This document shows positions 1 through 9,457 of a stretch of DNA of 64,000 nucleotides, in pieces. How positions within the stretch are numbered: position 1 is the first letter of the stretch; each line of letters starts with the position of its first letter. The position numbers were made by a program, and so were the translations under genes. The DNA lies in contig NZ_FNZE01000003.1 in NCBI RefSeq assembly GCF_900109175.1, forward strand, positions 154,174-218,173, given 5' to 3'. The DNA comes from Pseudomonas linyingensis (GTDB lineage Bacteria > Pseudomonadota > Gammaproteobacteria > Pseudomonadales > Pseudomonadaceae). The notes beneath the pieces were generated by a model, which did no database searches, was not told the origin of the DNA, and worked only from the letters and a program-made list of their open reading frames with translations.

Positions 1-804
<804 letters not shown>

Positions 805-816
805 CCTTTTTGCATG

Positions 817-849
817 ACGCAAGCCGGGGCCGTGCGCCCCGGTTTGCGT
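817..849 (+). terminator. Probable terminator after fadA
   Basis: Fourteen-bp arms at 817-830 and 836-849 pair with a single G-U wobble around a 5-nt loop, starting 13 bp after the fadA stop. The following T-run is only three bases, so termination may be incomplete. Confidence 0.6.
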
Positions 850-878
850 TTCGGCTGGGCAATGGCTGGGAGGTGAAC

Positions 879-1127
879 ATGACGCTGCAAGCCGGACTCT
901 ACCGTCACTACAAGGGGCGTGAGTACCGCGTGTTCGGGCTGGCCCGGCATTCCGAGACGGAAGAGCAGATGGTGGTCTACCAGGCCCTGTATGGCGACTA
1001 CAGCCTGTGGGTGCGGCCGCTGGCGATGTTTCTCGAAACCGTCGAGGTGGATGGCGAAACCCTGCCGCGCTTTGCCCTGGTGCGCGGCGAAAGCGTGGAA
1101 TTTCGCTACGCTGAGGGCAATCGGTAA
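879..1127 (+). CDS. DUF1653 family protein
   Basis: This small 82-aa soluble protein starts MTLQAGLYRHYKG and contains the GxYRHYKGxxYxV...HSETEE..VVYxALYG core typical of DUF1653. No biochemical function is established for the family. The start at 879 is preferred over an upstream in-frame Met (810), because a GGGAGG ribosome-binding site lies at 868-873 and the upstream start would sit in the fadA terminator. It lies between fadA and topA, as in P. aeruginosa (PA3012 position). No signal peptide or membrane segment is seen. Confidence 0.85.
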   Translation: MTLQAGLYRHYKGREYRVFGLARHSETEEQMVVYQALYGDYSLWVRPLAMFLETVEVDGETLPRFALVRGESVEFRYAEGNR

Positions 1128-1138
1128 TAGTCGCGCGC

Positions 1139-1166
1139 TTGACCTCGTTACACCGGCCACTATATA
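1139..1166 (+). promoter_or_regulatory. Putative sigma70 promoter of topA
   Basis: TTGACC at 1139-1144 is followed after 16 bp by TATATA at 1161-1166; the run continues as TATATATA, so an 18-bp spacing is also available. The -10 element sits in the 10-bp loop of a perfect inverted repeat, GGCCAC at 1155-1160 and GTGGCC at 1171-1176. Predicted transcription start is about 90 bp before the topA ATG. Confidence 0.65.
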
Positions 1167-1265
1167 TAGCGTGGCCTTATCAGGGCGCAGTTACATTTAA
1201 TTGCATATTCTGCGCCGACGGTGCCAACCGTTCATCTCGACATCTTTTCAGGAACTTTCCGATTC

Positions 1266-3869
1266 ATGGGCAAATCTCTGGTCATCGTGGAATCCCCGGC
1301 CAAGGCCAAGACGATCAACAAGTATCTGGGCAACCAGTACGTGGTGAAGTCGAGCATCGGCCACATCCGCGACCTGCCCACCAGCGGCTCGGCCAGCAAG
1401 GAGCCGGTCAAGCGCGGCAAGGCGGCAGCGGCCGAAACGCCGGCGCTGTCGCCGAAGGAGAAGGCCAAGCGCCAGTTGTTCACCCGCATGGGCGTCGACC
1501 CCGAGCACGGCTGGAAGGCCAGGTACGAGATCCTGCCCGGCAAGGAAAAGGTGATCGAGGAGCTGCGCCGTCTGGCCAAGGATGCCGACACCATCTATCT
1601 CGCAACCGACTTGGATAGAGAGGGGGAGGCGATCGCCTGGCACCTGCGCGAAGCCATCGGTGGCGACGACAGCCGCTACAAGCGCGTGGTGTTCAACGAG
1701 ATCACCAAGAAGGCCATCCAGGAGGCCTTCTCCCAGCCCGGCGAGCTGGACATCGACCGGGTCAACGCCCAGCAGGCGCGTCGCTTCCTCGACCGCGTGG
1801 TCGGCTACATGGTCTCGCCGCTGCTGTGGGCCAAGATCGCCCGCGGCCTGTCCGCCGGCCGTGTACAGTCGGTGGCGGCGAAGCTGGTGGTGGATCGCGA
1901 GCGCGAGATCCGCGCCTTCATTCCCGAAGAGTACTGGGACGTGCACGCCGACCTGGCCACCGATAGCGGTGCCCAGGTGCGTTTCGAGGTCACCCGCCAG
2001 GGCGGCGAAGCCTTCAAGCCGGTCACCGAAGCGCAGGCCATGGCTGCGGTCGAGGCGCTGAAGGCTTCTGCCTACCAGGTGGCCAAGCGAGAGGACAAGC
2101 CGACTTCGAGCAAGCCTTCCGCACCGTTCATCACCTCCACCCTGCAGCAGGCGGCGAGCAACCGTCTGGGCTTCGGGGTGAAGAAGACCATGATGATGGC
2201 CCAGCGTCTCTACGAGGCCGGCTACATCACCTACATGCGTACCGACTCGACCAACCTCTCCGCCGATGCCCTCGACATGGCGCGCGGTTTCATCGAGGGC
2301 GAGTTCGGCAAGCAATACCTGCCGGCCCAGGCGAATGTCTACAGCAGCAAGGAGGGCGCCCAGGAGGCGCACGAGGCAATCCGTCCGTCCGACGTCAACC
2401 TCAAGCCGACCCAGCTGACCGGCATGGAGCGCGACGCCGAGCGTCTGTACGAGCTGATCTGGCGCCAGTTCGTCGCCTGCCAGATGCTGCCGGCCGAGTA
2501 CCTGTCGACCAGCGTCACGGTCAAGGCCGGCGAGTTCGATCTGCGTGCCAAGGGCCGCATCCTCAAGTTCGACGGCTTCACCCGCGTGCTGCCGCCGCAG
2601 AGCAAGCCTGGCGAGGATGACGTGCTGCCGGACATGGCCCAGGGCGACCAGCTCAAGCTGCTCAAGCTCGACCCGGCCCAGCACTTCACCAAGCCGCCGG
2701 CGCGCTACTCGGAAGCCAGCCTGGTCAAGGAGATGGAGAAGCGCGGCATCGGCCGGCCGTCGACCTATGCGGCGATCATCTCGACCATTCAGGATCGCGG
2801 CTACGTGACCCTGCACAATCGCCGCTTCTACGCCGAGAAGATGGGCGACATCGTCACCGATCGCCTGTCGGAAAGCTTCGCCAACCTGATGGACTACGGC
2901 TTCACCGCGGGCATGGAAGAGCGCCTGGACGACGTGGCCCAGGGCGAGCGCGAGTGGAAGCACCTGCTCGACGAGTTCTACGCCGACTTCAAGCAGAAGC
3001 TCGAAGCCGCCGAGGTCAGCGACGGCGGCATGCGTGCCAACCTGCCGACCCTGACCGATATTCCGTGCAAGGACTGCGGTAGGCCGATGATGATCCGCAC
3101 CGCTTCCACCGGCGTGTTCCTCGGTTGCTCGGGCTACGCGCTGCCGCCCAAGGAACGCTGCAAGGCCACCGTCAACCTGATCCCCGGCGACGAGATCGCC
3201 GCCGACGACGAGGGCGAATCCGAGTCGCGGGTGTTGCGTGGCAAGCACCGCTGCGCCAAGTGCGGCACGGCGATGGATGCCTATCTGCTCGACGAGCAGC
3301 ACAAGCTGCACATCTGCGGCAACAACCCGGACTGCCCGGGTTACGAGATCGAGGAAGGCCAGTACCGCATCAAGGGCTACGAGGGCCCGAGCCTCGAGTG
3401 CGACAAGTGCGGCAGCGAGATGCAGCTCAAGACCGGCCGCTTCGGCAAGTTCTTCGGCTGCACCAACAGTGAATGCAAGAACACCCGCAAGCTGCTGAAG
3501 AGCGGCGAGCCGGCACCGCCCAAGATGGACGCGGTGAAGATGCCCGAGCTGCGCTGCGCCAAGGTCGACGACGTCTATGTGCTGCGCGACGGCGCCTCGG
3601 GCCTGTTCCTCGCTGCCAGCCAGTTCCCCAAGAACCGCGAAACCCGCGCACCGCTGGTGGTCGAGCTGCTGCCGCACCGCGACGAGATCGATCCCAAGTA
3701 CCACTACCTGCTGGAGGCACCGCAGCAGGACCCGGACGGCCGCCCGGCGGTGATCCGCTTCAGTCGCAAGACCAAGGAGCAGTACGTGCAGAGCGAGGTG
3801 GAGGGCAAGCCCAGCGGCTGGCGCGCCTTCTACGCTGACGGCAAGTGGACGGTGGAAGACAAGCGCTAA
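1266..3869 (+). CDS. topA: DNA topoisomerase I
   Basis: Type IA topoisomerase (867 aa) that relaxes negative supercoils through a transient 5'-phosphotyrosine break. The N-terminal Toprim domain opens with [17 protein letters not shown] and has the [12 protein letters not shown] acidic motif. The active-site Tyr is residue 323 in [13 protein letters not shown]. The C-terminal third carries three Cys4 zinc-ribbon modules (CKDC...C...C; CAKC...C...C; CDKC...C...C) followed by a basic tail. Length matches the Pseudomonas enzyme. The ATG at 1266 gives the conserved N-terminus; an earlier in-frame Met at 1221 would add 15 unconserved residues. It is a single gene with its own promoter and a downstream hairpin. 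Confidence 0.98.
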   Translation: MGKSLVIVESPAKAKTINKYLGNQYVVKSSIGHIRDLPTSGSASKEPVKRGKAAAAETPALSPKEKAKRQLFTRMGVDPEHGWKARYEILPGKEKVIEELRRLAKDADTIYLATDLDREGEAIAWHLREAIGGDDSRYKRVVFNEITKKAIQEAFSQPGELDIDRVNAQQARRFLDRVVGYMVSPLLWAKIARGLSAGRVQSVAAKLVVDREREIRAFIPEEYWDVHADLATDSGAQVRFEVTRQGGEAFKPVTEAQAMAAVEALKASAYQVAKREDKPTSSKPSAPFITSTLQQAASNRLGFGVKKTMMMAQRLYEAGYITYMRTDSTNLSADALDMARGFIEGEFGKQYLPAQANVYSSKEGAQEAHEAIRPSDVNLKPTQLTGMERDAERLYELIWRQFVACQMLPAEYLSTSVTVKAGEFDLRAKGRILKFDGFTRVLPPQSKPGEDDVLPDMAQGDQLKLLKLDPAQHFTKPPARYSEASLVKEMEKRGIGRPSTYAAIISTIQDRGYVTLHNRRFYAEKMGDIVTDRLSESFANLMDYGFTAGMEERLDDVAQGEREWKHLLDEFYADFKQKLEAAEVSDGGMRANLPTLTDIPCKDCGRPMMIRTASTGVFLGCSGYALPPKERCKATVNLIPGDEIAADDEGESESRVLRGKHRCAKCGTAMDAYLLDEQHKLHICGNNPDCPGYEIEEGQYRIKGYEGPSLECDKCGSEMQLKTGRFGKFFGCTNSECKNTRKLLKSGEPAPPKMDAVKMPELRCAKVDDVYVLRDGASGLFLAASQFPKNRETRAPLVVELLPHRDEIDPKYHYLLEAPQQDPDGRPAVIRFSRKTKEQYVQSEVEGKPSGWRAFYADGKWTVEDKR

Positions 3870-3894
3870 GCCGAAGTCTCGGCAAGCTCTAACG

Positions 3895-3929
3895 GAACCG
3901 GCCGGTGCGTGCAGACGCCCGGCCGGTTC
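3895..3929 (+). terminator. Hairpin after topA, probable terminator
   Basis: GC-rich arms at 3895-3905 and 3919-3929 (GAACCGGCCGG / CCGGCCGGTTC) pair perfectly around a loop that can pair further, 26 bp after the topA stop. There is no long T-run, so this could also be an mRNA 3'-end stabiliser. Confidence 0.45.
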
Positions 3930-4009
3930 TGCGTTGGGGCTGCGCATGGCGCGCGCTGCGGAGGTTGGCCTCGGCGGCGTATACTCGGGATTCTGTCGAG
4001 GAGTCCGCC

Positions 4010-4531
4010 ATGGCCAACGAGCTGTATACCCGTACCAATCAGAAACTCTACTTTGCCGGTCTGGCGTTGGAAGCCTGGCGCGCTGCCGAGGCGGCCCAGG
4101 CGTTGAATGCACGGACGCAGATCCAGGCGGCCCGCGAGAGCGCGCTGTTCCATCTGTACGGCGCAGCGCTGGGCCTGTGCCACGAGATCGCCGGCTACTA
4201 CCGCCTGCCCCAGGCGGCTGCGCCACAGGTCGAACAACTGCTGACCGCCGAGGTGCTGGAGGCTGCGCCCAGTCCTGAGTTGGCCGAGATGGTCGAGCTG
4301 GCGCAGGATCGCCAGAGCTGGTTGGGGCAGCTGCTGAGTGCCTACGGCGGGCTGTTCGAGCCGCCGCGCGAGGCGAAGAGGGCCAAGGTCGATCCATCCT
4401 TGGCGTTGATCACCGCGGTCAGCGTGGGCGAGCCCGTGCAGGCCGAGCTGGAGTTACCGGCACTGGCTGACTGGCAGCAGCAGATCAGGCTGCTGGCGGC
4501 ACGCTTTCGTGAAGGCATGAGCGAGTGGTGA
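4010..4531 (+). CDS. DUF6586 family conserved protein
   Basis: This 173-aa protein begins MANELYTRTNQKLYFAGL and is a largely helical, Ala/Leu/Glu-rich soluble protein. I place it in the pseudomonad DUF6586 family (PA3010 position) from its N-terminus and its place next to topA; no function is known. GAGGAG at 3998-4003 precedes the ATG at a good distance, and a TATACT -10-like element at 3980-3985 suggests its own promoter. No signal peptide, membrane segment or catalytic motif is visible. Monocistronic by spacing. Confidence 0.75.
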   Translation: MANELYTRTNQKLYFAGLALEAWRAAEAAQALNARTQIQAARESALFHLYGAALGLCHEIAGYYRLPQAAAPQVEQLLTAEVLEAAPSPELAEMVELAQDRQSWLGQLLSAYGGLFEPPREAKRAKVDPSLALITAVSVGEPVQAELELPALADWQQQIRLLAARFREGMSEW

Positions 4532-4696
4532 CAGCCCGCCCGGGTGGCTCCGTCCGCGGTCGGTTGGCCGGACTGATCGCCGCCGCTGCGGGGCAGGGGG
4601 CTGTCCGACGCATGGCGGGGTGATCTTGTCGCTGCGCTAGGGTGTGGCGCACGGCGCTGTTACAATGCCGGCCTTTTTCCGCGGAGCACCTTTCCC

Positions 4697-4936
4697 ATGC
4701 CGACATCCTTCCTGGAAATCGTGGAATTGCCCGATGGCCGCATCGTCCTGCGTCGCGGCGACGATGAGGAGGCGCTGGTGACTCTCGAGTTTTCCGAGGA
4801 TGCCAAGGTCTTCCTGCAGGGGCTGCACATCGAGGTGGCCAAGGCCATGTTCAATCTGGGCGTGCAGATGGCCGGCAGCATGGCCGATGGCGACTACGAG
4901 CAGGATTACAACGGCGAGTCGCGCGTACTGCACTGA
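4697..4936 (+). CDS. Conserved small acidic hypothetical protein
   Basis: A 79-aa acidic protein (MPTSFLEIVELPDGRIVLRRGD...) occupying the PA3009 position of P. aeruginosa. I recognise no domain. It has a short beta-like N-terminus (a V-LPDGRIVLRR hairpin pattern) and an amphipathic middle. A TACAAT -10-like box at 4661-4666 and GGAG near 4682 lie upstream. It converges on lexA. Confidence 0.7.
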   Translation: MPTSFLEIVELPDGRIVLRRGDDEEALVTLEFSEDAKVFLQGLHIEVAKAMFNLGVQMAGSMADGDYEQDYNGESRVLH

Positions 4937-4954
4937 CCCGCGGGTGGTTCGAAT

Positions 4955-4996
4955 GCTCTGCGGAAGCCCGCAGCTTAGGCTGCGAGCTTCTCAGAG
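4955..4996. terminator. Hairpin between convergent genes and lexA
   Basis: An imperfect outer stem (GCTCTG...CAGAGC) encloses a perfect CGCAGC-TTAG-GCTGCG hairpin in the 66-bp gap between the 79-aa gene and the end of lexA. There is no T-run on either strand, so termination is only inferred from position. Confidence 0.4.
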
Positions 4997-5002
4997 CCGG
5001 AC

Positions 5003-5617
5003 TCAGCGGCGAATGACGCCGACGCTCAGGCCTTCGATGACGAACTCCTGATCCGGCTTGTCCAGATCGATCACGATCGGGGCGAACTCCGGATTTTCCG
5101 CCAGCAGCTGCACGCGCTTGCCGCGCCGCTGGAAGCGCTTGACCGTTACCTCTTCGCCGATTCGCGCGACCACGATCTGCCCGTTGCTGGCCTCGCGGCA
5201 GGCATGCACGGCGAGCAGATCGCCATCCAGAATGCCCACGTCCTTCATGCTCATGCCGTGCACGCGCAGCAGGAAGTCGGCGCGTGGATGGAAGAATTCC
5301 GGGCTGATCCGGCAGCTGTCCTCGATATGCTGCTCGGCGAGGATCGGTGCGCCGGCTGCGACCCGGCCGATGATCGGCAGTTCGCCCTCGCGCAGCGCCG
5401 ACTCGCTGTCGGGGATGCGGATGCCGCGGGAGGCGCCGGGAATCATCTCGATGGCACCCTTGCGGGCCAGCGCGCGCAGATGCTCCTCGGCCGCGTTGGG
5501 GGAGCGAAAGCCCAGCTGTTGGGCGATTTCGGCGCGGGTCGGCGGATAGCCGTGCGCGTCCAGCCAGCTCTTGATGAAGGCCAGGATCTCGCCTTGGCGC
5601 GGTGTCAGTTTCTGCAT
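5003..5617 (-). CDS. lexA: LexA SOS repressor/autoprotease
   Basis: SOS-response repressor, 204 aa. The N-terminal winged helix (about 1-65: [16 protein letters not shown]...) binds CTG-N10-CAG operators. The C-terminal S24 protease-like domain self-cleaves when stimulated by RecA-ssDNA. The cleavage bond is Ala88-Gly89 in VAAGAP; the Ser123-Lys160 dyad is visible in HGMSMKD and VTVKRF. Two LexA boxes lie just upstream, so autoregulation is expected. Unlike the P. aeruginosa locus, no sulA follows in the same direction; the next gene is convergent after 66 bp. Confidence 0.97.
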   Translation of the reverse strand: MQKLTPRQGEILAFIKSWLDAHGYPPTRAEIAQQLGFRSPNAAEEHLRALARKGAIEMIPGASRGIRIPDSESALREGELPIIGRVAAGAPILAEQHIEDSCRISPEFFHPRADFLLRVHGMSMKDVGILDGDLLAVHACREASNGQIVVARIGEEVTVKRFQRRGKRVQLLAENPEFAPIVIDLDKPDQEFVIEGLSVGVIRR

Positions 5618-5627
5618 GGACCGTGCT

Positions 5628-5643
5628 CTGTCTTTTTATCCAG
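5628..5643 (-). promoter_or_regulatory. LexA box, lexA-proximal
   Basis: CTGTCTTTTTATCCAG on the plus strand fits CTG-N10-CAG and lies 11 bp before the lexA start codon, overlapping the probable ribosome-loading region. Confidence 0.8.
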
Positions 5644-5646
5644 TTG

Positions 5647-5662
5647 CTGGAAGTATATACAG
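5647..5662 (-). promoter_or_regulatory. LexA box, lexA-distal
   Basis: Read on the minus strand this is CTGTATATACTTCCAG, close to the strongest LexA consensus (CTGTATAT...CAG). It is separated from the proximal box by 3 bp, a tandem arrangement like that of E. coli lexA. Confidence 0.88.
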
Positions 5663-5710
5663 GGTTGCGGCTCTGGCAACCACTTTGCCAGCCGGGCCCT
5701 ACGTGGCCGG

Positions 5711-5738
5711 TTGGCGAGAGGGCGGCAGGGCGTACATA
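5711..5738 (+). promoter_or_regulatory. Possible sigma70 promoter of psrA
   Basis: TTGGCG at 5711-5716, a 16-bp spacer and TACATA at 5733-5738. The predicted start (about 5745) lies just before the PsrA operator, consistent with repression by blocking early elongation or open-complex formation. Confidence 0.4.
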
Positions 5739-5755
5739 CTCACTGGATCAAGCAC

Positions 5756-5773
5756 TTGAAACTCTGGTTTCAA
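5756..5773 (+). promoter_or_regulatory. PsrA operator (autoregulatory)
   Basis: A perfect 7-bp inverted repeat TTGAAAC-TCTG-GTTTCAA. The core GAAAC-N4-GTTTC matches the reported PsrA consensus (G/C)AAAC-N2-4-GTTT(G/C). It lies 27 bp before the psrA ATG. Confidence 0.85.
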
Positions 5774-5799
5774 ATGCATGTTCGCCAGGTGGGGGGATC

Positions 5800-6498
5800 A
5801 TGGTCCAGTCGGAAACCGTCGAGCGGATTCTCGATGCTGCGGAGCAGCTGTTTGCCGAGAAGGGCTTTACCGAAACGTCGCTGCGGCTGATTACCAGCAA
5901 GGCCGGGGTGAACCTGGCTGCGGTGAACTATCACTTCGGCTCCAAGGAGGCGCTGATCCAGGAGGTTTTCGCCCGGTTCCTCGGGCCATTCTGCCAGGGA
6001 CTCGAGCGCGAGCTGGAGCGCCGGCAGCGTCCGCCCGCCGCGGCGGCGGCCACGCTCGAGGAGCTGCTCGAGCTGCTGGTGGAGCAGATGCTCAGCCTCA
6101 AGCCGCGAATCGGTAACGACCTGTCGATCTTCATGCGCCTGCTGGGGCTGGCCTTCAGTCAGGGGCAGGGGCATGTGCGCAGCTATCTGGAGATCATGTA
6201 CGGCAAGGTGTTCCGCCGCTACACGGCGCTGCTGGATCAGGCGGCGCCGCGGATTCCGCCGCTGGAGCTGTTCTGGCGCATGCATTTCATGCTCGGGGCG
6301 GTGGCCTTCAGCATGTCGGGGATCAGGACTCTGCGGAGCATGGCCGAGGCCGACTTCGGTGTGCAGACCTCCACCGAGCAGGTGATGCGCCTGATGGTGC
6401 CGTTCATGGCGGCGGGCATGCGTGCCGACAGTGCATTGAGCGACGAGATGCTGGACGCGCGCCCGTGTTTGCAGGGCCGAGTCGGTGTTGTGGAATAA
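5800..6498 (+). CDS. psrA: TetR-family fatty-acid-responsive regulator PsrA
   Basis: A 232-aa TetR-type regulator. In P. aeruginosa PsrA activates rpoS and represses beta-oxidation genes (fadBA, etfBA and the ETF dehydrogenase), with long-chain fatty acids as inducers. The N-terminal helix-turn-helix (about 8-55) reads ERILDAAEQLFAEKGF...LITSKAGVNLAAVNYHFGSKEALI, the TetR signature. The rest is the helical ligand and dimer domain. ATG 5800 gives the family N-terminus MVQSETVERIL; longer in-frame extension to 5602 would run through the operator and the lexA control region. fadA and the etf genes are both in this window, so a large part of its known regulon is nearby. Confidence 0.95.
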   Translation: MVQSETVERILDAAEQLFAEKGFTETSLRLITSKAGVNLAAVNYHFGSKEALIQEVFARFLGPFCQGLERELERRQRPPAAAAATLEELLELLVEQMLSLKPRIGNDLSIFMRLLGLAFSQGQGHVRSYLEIMYGKVFRRYTALLDQAAPRIPPLELFWRMHFMLGAVAFSMSGIRTLRSMAEADFGVQTSTEQVMRLMVPFMAAGMRADSALSDEMLDARPCLQGRVGVVE

Positions 6499-6565
6499 GG
6501 CGCGCTGCTGACGGGTGCGTCCGGTCGTGCGGATCGGCTAAGCTAGCGCATCCCTGCCAAAAGCC

Positions 6566-7090
6566 ATGCCCATGCTCGATCTGCTGCATATTTCCATCGC
6601 CGACCAGTGCCTGTACAGCTTCGCTGCCGGCGAGCTATGCCTGCGCCTGCCGGTCTCCACCGCCCTCAACGGGCCGGGCGAGCAGCAGGGCTCCGGTTGC
6701 ACGCCGCGTGGCCGCCATCAGGTGCGCGCCAGAATCGGTGCCGGTCTGCCCGAGGCGGCGGTGCTGGTGGGGCGGCGCTGGACCGGCGAGATCTGGTCGC
6801 CGGCGCTGGCCGCGCAGCATCCGCAGCGCGACTGGATCCTCACCCGGATTCTCTGGCTGAGCGGCTGCGAGCCGGGGCGCAACCGCCTCGGTACGGTCGA
6901 CACCTTCCGCCGCTACATCTACCTGCACGGCACCCCGGACAGCGAGCCGATGGGCGAGGCGCGCTCGCATGGCTGCATCCGCCTGCGCAATGCCGACCTG
7001 CTCGCGCTGTTCGAGCAGGTGCCGCTGCACTGTCCCGTGATCATTGATGAAGCGCCGCAGCCGCAATGGCGGCTGGCGGCGCTTGACTGA
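6566..7090 (+). CDS. L,D-transpeptidase (YkuD-fold) protein without signal peptide
   Basis: A 174-aa protein with the YkuD catalytic core: an upstream His in YLHGTP and the nucleophile motif SHGCIRLRN near residues 137-145. YkuD enzymes form 3-3 peptidoglycan crosslinks or link lipoproteins to peptidoglycan from the periplasm, yet no signal peptide, lipobox or membrane helix is visible from either Met (6566 or 6572). Ribosome binding is poor at both starts. It lies 9 bp before nagZ and may be co-transcribed with that muropeptide-recycling gene. L,D-carboxypeptidase activity inside the cell is an alternative. Confidence 0.8.
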   Translation: MPMLDLLHISIADQCLYSFAAGELCLRLPVSTALNGPGEQQGSGCTPRGRHQVRARIGAGLPEAAVLVGRRWTGEIWSPALAAQHPQRDWILTRILWLSGCEPGRNRLGTVDTFRRYIYLHGTPDSEPMGEARSHGCIRLRNADLLALFEQVPLHCPVIIDEAPQPQWRLAALD

Positions 7091-7099
7091 GGAGTTCGA

Positions 7100-8849
<1,750 letters not shown>

Positions 8850-8865
8850 TAACCGCCAGCAACGG

Positions 8866-8900
8866 AAAAGGGCGGCAGATCATCGATCTGCCGCCCTTTT
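8866..8900. terminator. Bidirectional terminator between mtnP and csiV
   Basis: Fifteen-bp perfect arms (8866-8880 and 8886-8900) with a 5-nt loop, A-rich at the left foot and T-rich at the right, placed between converging genes. This is a textbook two-way intrinsic terminator. Confidence 0.92.
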
Positions 8901-8918
8901 TGCTGTCTGGCGCTGGCT

Positions 8919-9446
8919 TCAGAGCGGGCTGACGCGGATCAGGGCGCCCAGACTCGGATGGTCGAGGTAGGTCAGCTGGCCGGGAATCAGGCGGCGCTGG
9001 ATCTGCAGGCGTTCGCTGGAGGTCAGGAAGCCGTCGCCGTTGAACTGGTTGACCCAGGTCTGCAGGTTCAGCTCGAGCTGGCGGCCCTGGGTCAGGTCGA
9101 GCACGCCTTCGACCGGGAAGTGGCCGTCGCTTTGCTTGCCGGTGGCGAAGCGCAGCGGCGCCGGGCTGGTGCCGACGCCCTGCTGCCAGGCCTTGTGCAG
9201 CAGCACCCGGTAGCCCTGGCTGCCTTCCAGCTTGGCCGCGGTGTCGGTCAGTGCCGGGCTGCGCTCGCGTTCCGCGGGGATCGCCGCGGCATTGCCGGCC
9301 CAGTCTTCCGGTGCCGGCTGGCTGGCGTGCACGGCCTTATCCGCCTGGCGGAAGACGATCAGTTCGACCTGGTACAGCGCTTCGGCAAAGGCCGTGGGGG
9401 CGATCAGCAGCAGCGCGACCAGCAGGGGGCGGAGCAGTCGGGGCAT
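8919..9446 (-). CDS. CsiV-family periplasmic protein
   Basis: A 175-aa exported protein. It has an N-terminal signal peptide (MPRLLRPLLVALLLIAPTAFA, cleavage about residue 21) followed by EALYQVELIVFRQ, the start of the CsiV domain. CsiV was described as a protein that helps outer-membrane/peptidoglycan homeostasis. The start at 9446 gives a proper signal sequence. It lies 11 bp downstream of mfd on the same strand and is probably co-transcribed, a conserved pairing in pseudomonads with no obvious mechanistic link. Confidence 0.83.
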   Translation of the reverse strand: MPRLLRPLLVALLLIAPTAFAEALYQVELIVFRQADKAVHASQPAPEDWAGNAAAIPAERERSPALTDTAAKLEGSQGYRVLLHKAWQQGVGTSPAPLRFATGKQSDGHFPVEGVLDLTQGRQLELNLQTWVNQFNGDGFLTSSERLQIQRRLIPGQLTYLDHPSLGALIRVSPL

Positions 9447-9457
9447 GGGGTTTTCCT

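Noticed and set aside
1248-4397. Long open frame antisense to topA.
   Set aside because: Shadow frame; topA has intact Toprim, active-site Tyr and zinc modules.
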